Origin: Amphritea sp.
GTDB taxonomy: Bacteria > Pseudomonadota > Gammaproteobacteria > Pseudomonadales > Balneatricaceae
DNA length: 16,986 nucleotides
Direction: 5' to 3'
NCBI GenBank assembly: GCA_018067325.1
Contig: JAGPUU010000345.1
Coordinates: 1-16,986, forward strand
Under the pieces are notes generated by a model that was not told the DNA's origin, did no database searches, and saw only the letters and a program-made list of their open reading frames with translations. The position numbers were made by a program, and so were the translations under genes. Below, piece after piece: positions 1 to 5,498 of this stretch (the first letter of the stretch is position 1; the number at the start of each line of letters is the position of its first letter).

Positions 1-451
1 CAGACCAAGCTTTGTGTTTAACGAGAAGGAGTGGCGCAGGACATTCCCTAATCAACAACCAGTCACTCTGATCAAAAATATAATGCCCAAGACGACTATG
101 CTGTTCTATCTGGTGTAGAACAATATCCGGTTCAAAACGTAGTACCTTACGTACAATGTGCTCAGCATGATGCCGCTGCCAACAAACATCCAAATCCACC
201 TCAATACCAAGACTCTCGAAAGGTTCGACTAACAGTTCCAGTTCAGCTTCAGCCTGATGCATATAACCATGCTCAGCTCTTATTAAAGACTCTTTATCAA
301 GCAGATAGCTATTACGTAAAGAGCTGTTGTAACAGCAGCGGAATAGTTCGACCTTTGCTCCGCTTCCTTCAGCCAGACGCAATGCTTTCTCCAGCAGCAG
401 TGTGCAATCCCTACCCTGTTCAACATTCACCAGAATTTTTCGGATATCCAC
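1..451 (-). CDS. uspE: Universal stress protein, UspE-like (partial, 3' end outside window)
   Basis: The visible 150 residues form one universal-stress-protein (Usp) domain. UspE proteins carry two tandem Usp domains in about 310 residues and act in the cytoplasm in stress resistance and cell aggregation, so the second domain should lie beyond position 1. The sequence opens with a typical Usp beta strand (residues 4-10, RKILVNV). It closes with a block very like E. coli UspE: D130-W131, then RECPAPLLLVK at 135-145. The ATP-binding G-rich loop is not visible, as expected for the first UspE domain. The start is GTG at 451, seven bases after a strong AGGAGG. An overlapping ORF in another frame has no such support. 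The gene diverges from the DUF2892 gene at 720, and a possible FNR/Anr box lies at 602-615. The family call is firm; the UspE subtype rests on my memory of the E. coli protein. Confidence 0.85.
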   Translation of the reverse strand, partial: MDIRKILVNVEQGRDCTLLLEKALRLAEGSGAKVELFRCCYNSSLRNSYLLDKESLIRAEHGYMHQAEAELELLVEPFESLGIEVDLDVCWQRHHAEHIVRKVLRFEPDIVLHQIEQHSRLGHYIFDQSDWLLIRECPAPLLLVKHKAWS

Positions 452-601
452 TGATATACCTCCTCTCTGCCTTTAATAAGCGTCGATGCCCCCTTCACCT
501 TAGCACCCCTCTGAGTACCAGCTTTCAGAGAACACCTTGCACTTATCCGCACCTTCCTAAGTAAGCATGAGTCAGAGCTAAGATTTTGCAAATTTATTCT
601 T

Positions 602-615
602 TTGATCCAGACCAA
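602..615. promoter_or_regulatory. Candidate FNR/Anr box
   Basis: TTGAT-CCAG-ACCAA matches the FNR/Anr consensus TTGAT-N4-ATCAA with one mismatch. It lies in the 268-bp divergent region between the uspE-like gene and the DUF2892 gene. Pseudomonas usp genes are known Anr targets, which makes the uspE-like gene the likelier client. However, I see no convincing -10 hexamer about 31 bases downstream on the minus strand, so this is a motif match only. Confidence 0.3.
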
Positions 616-639
616 GGTAATCATTCTTAGTTTGTGCAA

Positions 640-688
640 TTTTATTCTTTATATTATATATAACTAATATATAATATAAAGAATAAAA
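640..688. repeat. Perfect 22-bp AT-only inverted repeat over the DUF2892 promoter
   Basis: Arms 640-661 and 667-688 are exactly complementary over 22 bases around a 5-base centre (662-666). Apart from one C/G pair, the arms contain only A and T. The repeat lies 32 bp before the DUF2892 start. It contains a perfect TATAAT (670-675), preceded after 16 bases by TTTATA (648-653), so promoter and palindrome coincide. There is no GC-rich stem, so it is a poor terminator candidate. Operator or cruciform functions fit better. Confidence 0.8.
651..670. promoter_or_regulatory. Candidate ArsR/BigR-type operator of the DUF2892 gene
   Basis: ATATTA (651-656), eight bases, then TAATAT (665-670). The same two half-sites with the same spacing occur at 8096-8115, on the promoter beside the window's ArsR regulator. 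The two 20-base stretches are identical at 15 positions, including the final ACTAATAT. The site overlaps the spacer and the first base of the -10 at 670-675, a position expected to block RNA polymerase. Regulation by the ArsR protein at 8239 is inferred. Confidence 0.5.
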
Positions 689-719
689 CTCACTCAATCA
701 TATCTTTGAGGTAATCATC

Positions 720-1124
720 ATGACTCTTAATGCCGCACTGCGCCTGTTGGCAGGAAGCGTAATCCTGATAAGTTTAGCGTTGGGCACCTATATGAATCCT
801 GCCTGGTATTACCTGACAGGGTTCGTTGGTCTTAACCTCCTGCAGTCTGGCTTCACGAAGTGGTGCCCTGCTATTAGCTTTTTTCGTACGCTGAAGTTAA
901 AAGAACAAAGCTGCGATAGGGGTATGAGCATTCATCAGGGCGTCCACATTATTGCAGGGGCCGGCGTTCTACTTACAGTAGCTGCCTTTATGTTCTTTGC
1001 TGCCCCCCAGTGGATTCTCTATCTAACAGCTGTGTTTGGTGCCAGTCTGCTTCAATCCGCATTCACAGGCTGGTGTCCCGCTTTCACGATTGCCGGATTG
1101 ATCGGCTTCAAGAAAGCAGCTTAA
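720..1124 (+). CDS. Tandem DUF2892 (YgaP-like) inner-membrane protein
   Basis: The 134-residue protein is two copies of the DUF2892 membrane hairpin. Copy 1 covers about residues 5-60 and copy 2 about 75-130. Each has two hydrophobic helices (near 8-25, 28-45, 77-93 and 97-115) and ends in a matching block: LLQSGFTKWCP, then LLQSAFTGWCP exactly 70 residues later. Each copy keeps one cysteine in a WCP motif (C49, C119); C65 lies in the linker. In E. coli YgaP this module is fused to a rhodanese domain that carries sulfane sulfur; here the rhodanese is absent. The ATG start follows GAGG by eight bases. Its promoter lies inside a perfect palindrome carrying a site shared with the ArsR-linked operon, so control by sulfur stress is plausible. 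A terminator follows at 1175-1202, making it monocistronic. The biochemical role is unknown. Confidence 0.85.
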   Translation: MTLNAALRLLAGSVILISLALGTYMNPAWYYLTGFVGLNLLQSGFTKWCPAISFFRTLKLKEQSCDRGMSIHQGVHIIAGAGVLLTVAAFMFFAAPQWILYLTAVFGASLLQSAFTGWCPAFTIAGLIGFKKAA

Positions 1125-1174
1125 TTAAACAGCTACTATTGGCACTGACTTCCTCTGTTGAATGCCCTGAATTT

Positions 1175-1202
1175 AAAATGCCGCTATTAGCGGCATTTTT
1201 TT
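1175..1202 (+). terminator. Intrinsic terminator of the DUF2892 gene
   Basis: An 11-bp perfect stem (1175-1185 with 1189-1199, GC-rich core TGCCGC) closes a 3-base ATT loop and runs into a T tract to 1202. It lies 50 bp after the DUF2892 stop. Confidence 0.9.
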
Positions 1203-1299
1203 ATCATATCAACCCTGTATTACCCAATCCGGTAACTGAGAACCTTTCCCTGCTGTCCCTCCATGTTAGGATAGGCGCATTAGGCAAAGGAGAGACTAG

Positions 1300-2583
1300 G
1301 TGCTGCTTTACAATCTGCAGAAAATTCTAAAGCTGATGCTTCCAGGCTTAATTCTGCTACTACTTTCGCCTGTCATTCATAGCCAGCTAAACAGTCTATC
1401 TTTTAGCCAGCAACAACTGCTGGGCTACGCCCCCTCTCTACTTGCTGTCATTTCACTAACATTGTGCATCAGTTTTAATCAGGGCCGCTTACTACTCTCG
1501 ACGCTAAACCTGTTGGGGTTATTCTTACTCATCCAAAGCCAACTACAAAGCAGTCTGAATCAGCCTGACAACTTCGTACTATTCAGCATAATCAGTCTCC
1601 TCTTTCCTGCCCTGCAATTGTTTATCAGCTTTATGCCGGAGCGCGGATTGAGCCTCCGCTGGATGCTTAAATACACACCTATTATTCTCTTCGGCTATGC
1701 GGTTCTTTGGCTTGCTGCACAAAACAATCTGTTAGCTCAATGGCTTACCTCCCTGCCTATGGGACTTATTCAGATGTTTTCCGACCCTTACCTGATCAGC
1801 CAATGGTCAGCTGCCATCTTTAGCCTATCAATTTTATTGGGGTTATTAATCCTCTGGTTTCGAGGCACGTTGGCCGATGCTTGCCTGGCATTGGTGACAC
1901 TGGCTATCGCAGTGATGCTCGCCCTGTTCAGTGAACCCTATATCTCAGCACTCAGTTGTAGCCTCTCTCTGATACTGATCCTTTTTACTGTTCTTTTTAA
2001 TTCTTACAGCATGGCGTTCATTGATGAACTTACCGGCCTGCCGGGCCGCCGGGCCCTGGAAAACACATTGATTAGTGCCGGCCGTCGTTACACACTGGCC
2101 ATGGTAGATATCGATCACTTTAAAAAATTCAACGACACATACGGTCATGATGTCGGTGACCAGGTTCTAAAGATGGTTGCCAGCCAGATGCGTCAGGCAG
2201 CAAGCGGCTCTACCGTTTACCGGTACGGCGGCGAAGAGTTCACCATCGTGTTTAAACATATGGACGAAGTCAAAGCGATTGAGATAGCAGAGAAAGTAAG
2301 AACAGCCGTTGCTGAATATCCTATGCAGGTCCGCGATAAGAGCCGGCCCGGTGATGAAAAGCAAGGCCGCAAACAGCGTACTAGAAAGAGTAGTGACAAT
2401 GGCACAACCCAGGTCACTATTAGTATCGGTTTGTGCCAAAAGACTAACGACCATAAAGATAGCCAGTCCGTTATTAAACAAGCGGACGAAGCGCTCTATC
2501 TAGCCAAACAACAGGGCCGGAACCGTTCCGTTGCCTGTCATATAGCTCAACCGCGAAAGCGCAGAGCTACCACCTCAACATGA
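1300..2583 (+). CDS. Membrane-bound diguanylate cyclase (GGDEF domain)
   Basis: It should condense two GTP into cyclic-di-GMP on the cytoplasmic face of the inner membrane. Residues 1-235 hold roughly seven or eight hydrophobic segments with no recognised sensor domain. A GGDEF domain follows at about 236-412. It has the DELTGLPGR opening (242-250), the metal-binding MVDID (268-272) and an intact GGEEF signature at 310-314, so it should be active. The inhibitory I-site RxxD that normally stands five residues before the signature is replaced by ASGS, so allosteric product inhibition is probably lost. A basic, polar insertion of about 28 residues (near 343-370) separates the signature from the VTISIG strand; such insertions occur in some cyclases. 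The GTG start follows AAGGAG by seven bases. No terminator is seen before the DUF5610 gene, so the two may be cotranscribed. Confidence 0.9.
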   Translation: MLLYNLQKILKLMLPGLILLLLSPVIHSQLNSLSFSQQQLLGYAPSLLAVISLTLCISFNQGRLLLSTLNLLGLFLLIQSQLQSSLNQPDNFVLFSIISLLFPALQLFISFMPERGLSLRWMLKYTPIILFGYAVLWLAAQNNLLAQWLTSLPMGLIQMFSDPYLISQWSAAIFSLSILLGLLILWFRGTLADACLALVTLAIAVMLALFSEPYISALSCSLSLILILFTVLFNSYSMAFIDELTGLPGRRALENTLISAGRRYTLAMVDIDHFKKFNDTYGHDVGDQVLKMVASQMRQAASGSTVYRYGGEEFTIVFKHMDEVKAIEIAEKVRTAVAEYPMQVRDKSRPGDEKQGRKQRTRKSSDNGTTQVTISIGLCQKTNDHKDSQSVIKQADEALYLAKQQGRNRSVACHIAQPRKRRATTST

Positions 2584-2684
2584 ATAAGTTTCACGCACAA
2601 AATCGGTTCTGCTGCCGATAACCCCTCTAGTATTATGGGAATTGCGCTTTTATGTAATTCTTAAACTTAAGCGGAGGGCCCGAT

Positions 2685-3242
2685 ATGGAAATCAAACCGA
2701 CACAAAACCAACCAGCAACAGAGAGTAATCTTGCAACTAAACAGTCGCAGGCAACGCTCGATAAAACAGTACAGAACAAAGCCATCCTTCAGGCATCTCT
2801 GGATGTCAGTATATCCTCTGGCAATGACTCATTGGCGCTGTTATACAGCAGTGTAGTCAGTGAGATTAACAAAGTCCTTGAAACCGATATGGGGCCTTCT
2901 GCGATACAGAAAGCCTACGACTCCGGGATAGATATGAGTCCTGCTGCGACAGCGGAACGTATTGTCGGACTGAGCGCCAACTTCTTCAATAGCTATCAGG
3001 ACCAGCACCCTGAGATGGATTACGAAACTCAGGTACGAAGCTTTGTTAAGTTGATTGCCGGCGGTATTGATCAGGGCTTTAGTGAAGCCCGTGAAATTCT
3101 CGGTGGTTTGCAGGTTCTTGAAGGTGATATCGCAACGAATATTGATACCACTTACGACCTGATACAAGAAAAGCTCACCGCGCTGGTTGATACACTGCTT
3201 AACCCTGAGCAGTCTGAGGGAGAACCTGAGGTATCTGAATAA
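2685..3242 (+). CDS. DUF5610 domain protein
   Basis: A soluble 185-residue protein without signal peptide or membrane segment. Residues 1-35 are low-complexity (rich in Q, T, N, K) and look disordered. About 36-165 is an alpha-helical domain whose GIDQGFSEAREILGGL block (near 127-142) is the pattern I associate with DUF5610; the C-terminus is acidic (EGEPEVSE). The function of DUF5610 is not known to me. The ATG start follows GGAGG by seven bases, a strong site. It lies 101 bp after the diguanylate cyclase on the same strand and ends at a strong terminator, so an operon with the cyclase is possible but unproven. The gene call is firm; the family name comes from memory of the pattern. Confidence 0.75.
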   Translation: MEIKPTQNQPATESNLATKQSQATLDKTVQNKAILQASLDVSISSGNDSLALLYSSVVSEINKVLETDMGPSAIQKAYDSGIDMSPAATAERIVGLSANFFNSYQDQHPEMDYETQVRSFVKLIAGGIDQGFSEAREILGGLQVLEGDIATNIDTTYDLIQEKLTALVDTLLNPEQSEGEPEVSE

Positions 3243-3263
3243 TTTATCTATTTCTCCGCCTAT

Positions 3264-3291
3264 AAAAAAGCCGGACTATGTCCGGTTTTTT
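3264..3291. terminator. Bidirectional intrinsic terminator between convergent genes
   Basis: CCGGAC-TAT-GTCCGG (3271-3285) is a 6-bp GC-rich stem. It is flanked by six A's on the left (3264-3269) and six T's on the right (3286-3291). It therefore works for the DUF5610 gene on the plus strand and for the beta-barrel gene on the minus strand, both ending within 50 bp. Confidence 0.9.
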
Positions 3292-3312
3292 GGTCACTAG
3301 ATAAATGCCATC

Positions 3313-4665
3313 TTAAAAAGCGTATCGAATCCGTCCATAAACATTACTCGCATCCTCAAACTGACCGAAAAAGGTATGTGCTTTCTCACCACCAAAAAGG
3401 TTAGCCCCAACCACCATATTCAGATTATCACTGTAGCGATAAGTAACTGATGGCCGAATAAAATGATCATCATCACTAGGTGAATAGAAGGCAAACAATG
3501 ACCAGGTAAGGTTGTCTTGCCACATGCGATAGTTTAATCGCGTGGTATAAAGATAACGATACTGTGCAGGATTGTATGGTGAGGCTGAAGCAGCCCTCAG
3601 CGCTGAATAATCAAGTGTCTGTTCCAGATAGTATTGTAGCCCCAAAGTTAACTTTGGCAGTATTTCCCGCTCATATCCCAGTAGAAAACGAAACTGATCG
3701 TTGGGCATTACCGGGTCGTTACCTGCACCGTCCTCTGCCATATGCAAGGCCAGTTCAGCATTCGCTAACCCTGTACCAAGATTGCCACGGACACTTGCAC
3801 CTAATACATCAAGTCGGGTGAACACTGGCTGCCCTTTTTCATTCAGGGCGTTAGGTTGCTTCTGAAAACCTCGATAACCATATAAGGCCCACTCTGTGCT
3901 ATCAACACTCCCCGCGATACGGGCCGCGAATTCTCCATTGGCAAAACTATTTGCCGGGTCCTTTGCATCGACACGCCCAGATGGTGCAGCAACGTTCTCC
4001 CCTGCCTGAGGCGAAAACCATGAGAATCGCTCACCGTTGATATATCTGTCTGAAGTAAACACCGGTATCCAGACTAGCTCCAGACTGGCTGACTCGCCGT
4101 AGTAGCTAGCTTTTGCAGCGGCCACAGGCGCTTTCAAATATTCAGTATCGCGTCCGGCAAAAAACGATTGCCAATCCTTTGCAAACAGGTCGTTAAGAAA
4201 CAACAGGTCGCCTGTACCCCAGGTAAGTATCTGCTGTCCTAGTTTAACGTCGGTGCTCTCTGAAGCACTGAAGGTATAAGAGGCCTCTCTAAGATCGACC
4301 CGCACTCCCTGCTCCACTCCGTCCGCATAAAGATCAGCCTTAAGAGCATAACGGTTATCGCCGATAAACCCCGTTGTTTCCAACCGCAGGCGAAGATCAG
4401 CCAGCGTCGTATCATCCAGCCCAGAAAATTTCTCATTAACGGCAGTGTCTTCCTGCAACCGCCCCCCCAGGCCCGCTTCGATAAAACCATGCCAGCTACT
4501 GCCGCTTTGCTCTTCAGTCCAACTATCGTCACTCCAATTGTCATCACCCCAGTTGTCATCACTCGGGGTCTCACTGCCTGACCCTTTAACCGGCTCCTGA
4601 GCGAAAGCCGTAGGCATTGAAATCACCATAGAGGCCATCAGCAGCCAGTATTTTATTGCCATCAT
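3313..4665 (-). CDS. Outer-membrane beta-barrel protein of the RND/LolA-like operon
   Basis: A 450-residue exported protein. A signal peptide covers residues 1-22, with probable cleavage after AFA. A short linker then carries three DDxW units at 36-39, 41-44 and 46-49. The rest is alternating polar/aromatic strands typical of a beta barrel, ending in YAF; a C-terminal Phe is the usual outer-membrane assembly signal. It resembles DUF1302/alginate-export-like barrels, but I cannot assign a family firmly. It is the last gene of the operon, after the LolA-like gene, and is probably the outer-membrane component of the same pathway. I chose the ATG at 4665, nine bases after GGAG and directly before a classic signal peptide. 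The frame stays open to a GTG at 4713, but that adds 16 residues of poor character ahead of the signal peptide. Confidence 0.75.
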   Translation of the reverse strand: MMAIKYWLLMASMVISMPTAFAQEPVKGSGSETPSDDNWGDDNWSDDSWTEEQSGSSWHGFIEAGLGGRLQEDTAVNEKFSGLDDTTLADLRLRLETTGFIGDNRYALKADLYADGVEQGVRVDLREASYTFSASESTDVKLGQQILTWGTGDLLFLNDLFAKDWQSFFAGRDTEYLKAPVAAAKASYYGESASLELVWIPVFTSDRYINGERFSWFSPQAGENVAAPSGRVDAKDPANSFANGEFAARIAGSVDSTEWALYGYRGFQKQPNALNEKGQPVFTRLDVLGASVRGNLGTGLANAELALHMAEDGAGNDPVMPNDQFRFLLGYEREILPKLTLGLQYYLEQTLDYSALRAASASPYNPAQYRYLYTTRLNYRMWQDNLTWSLFAFYSPSDDDHFIRPSVTYRYSDNLNMVVGANLFGGEKAHTFFGQFEDASNVYGRIRYAF

Positions 4666-4685
4666 CGACATGATCTCCGGTCCGG

Positions 4686-5498
4686 TTAAAGTGGCTGTGG
4701 ACGTTTCAACCACTGACGCGGTGGGTTGCGCAGTGAACGTTCAGTAAATACTGAGCTTTCCATACCCAGATCATAGCGGATGAAACGAAATTCCATAGTG
4801 GTACTGGCACCGCTGATAAGATCACTTACTCTGGACTTAGTCACCGTAGGAATACCCTGTACGTCCTCCGTTGCCAAAACCTCTACCCGGCGATAGAGCT
4901 TGTCGCTGCTATCGTAATACTCAATCTTCACGGGCAACATGCTGATCTTCTCAATCCATACCTGATACCGACCAAACTCGACTGAGTTAGCATCTTTGGG
5001 CGTATTTTCTACCAGATAATGCTCTTCTGTCGTTTCAATCAACTGATGATTATCTTCGTCAGGATTACGGCCTGAAACATCTTCATAAAAATAGTTTGAA
5101 CCCACAAAACTGGTACGTTTATCCCCAGCAGAGATCCGCTTTACCAGATCAAGCCCGGGAAGATATAGCCAGCGATCATCATCTGTCTTAGCGTGCTTCT
5201 CAACCAGAAAAACGGTGTCACGAACATCCGCTGGGCGGCTAAACGCGACCAGAAACTGCTGATCTCCACCATCCTCATGATCACGTCGCAGAATAGTAAA
5301 CTGGCGCTGCTGTTTACGTCCCTGAGCATCCTCAATCAACATTCGCGCTTCGGAACGGCCATCTTCACCCCGATAGTAAGCTGCCAGAGTCGCTTGGTTA
5401 ATAATGGTCTCTACATCCGTCAGGTCTTCAGCCCACACTGGTGTGGTAAACACCATCGTCAAAGTTATCGATAATAATGAAATCAGTTGCTTAATCAT
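4686..5498 (-). CDS. Outer membrane lipoprotein-sorting (LolA-like) periplasmic protein
   Basis: A 270-residue exported protein with a signal peptide at 1-23 (cleavage after VWA). Its mature part matches the family annotated as outer membrane lipoprotein-sorting protein, a LolA/LolB-like fold that binds hydrophobic ligands in a half-barrel. Visible family blocks include RWLYLPGLDLVKRIS near 108-122, a conserved SFVGSNYFYEDVSGR segment just after it, and VWIEKISMLPVKIEYYD near 181-197. There is no lipobox, so it should be a soluble periplasmic shuttle. The ATG lies seven bases after AGGAG and overlaps the end of the RND gene by eight bases (ATGATTAA), which implies translational coupling. Proteins of this family commonly sit beside MMPL-type RND transporters, and the beta-barrel gene follows. 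The cargo, lipid or otherwise, cannot be read from the sequence. Confidence 0.85.
   Translation of the reverse strand: MIKQLISLLSITLTMVFTTPVWAEDLTDVETIINQATLAAYYRGEDGRSEARMLIEDAQGRKQQRQFTILRRDHEDGGDQQFLVAFSRPADVRDTVFLVEKHAKTDDDRWLYLPGLDLVKRISAGDKRTSFVGSNYFYEDVSGRNPDEDNHQLIETTEEHYLVENTPKDANSVEFGRYQVWIEKISMLPVKIEYYDSSDKLYRRVEVLATEDVQGIPTVTKSRVSDLISGASTTMEFRFIRYDLGMESSVFTERSLRNPPRQWLKRPQPL

Noticed and set aside
427..639. 70-residue minus-strand ORF overlapping the start of the uspE-like gene
   Set aside because: It overlaps the strongly supported uspE-like reading frame in another frame, has an Arg/Lys/Ser-rich unstructured composition and no ribosome-binding site.
1010..1330. 106-residue plus-strand ORF
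   Set aside because: It is an out-of-frame shadow of the DUF2892 gene that runs through a strong terminator and into the cyclase start.
2167..2481. Two minus-strand ORFs opposite the GGDEF insertion, considered because the inserted segment might be a separate element
   Set aside because: The GGDEF frame reads through without interruption on both sides of the insertion, and the motifs downstream (VTISIG, ADEALYLAK) are intact.
4239..4574. 111-residue minus-strand ORF inside the beta-barrel gene
   Set aside because: Met/Arg/Trp-rich composition typical of an alternate frame; the barrel frame has the signal peptide and C-terminal Phe.
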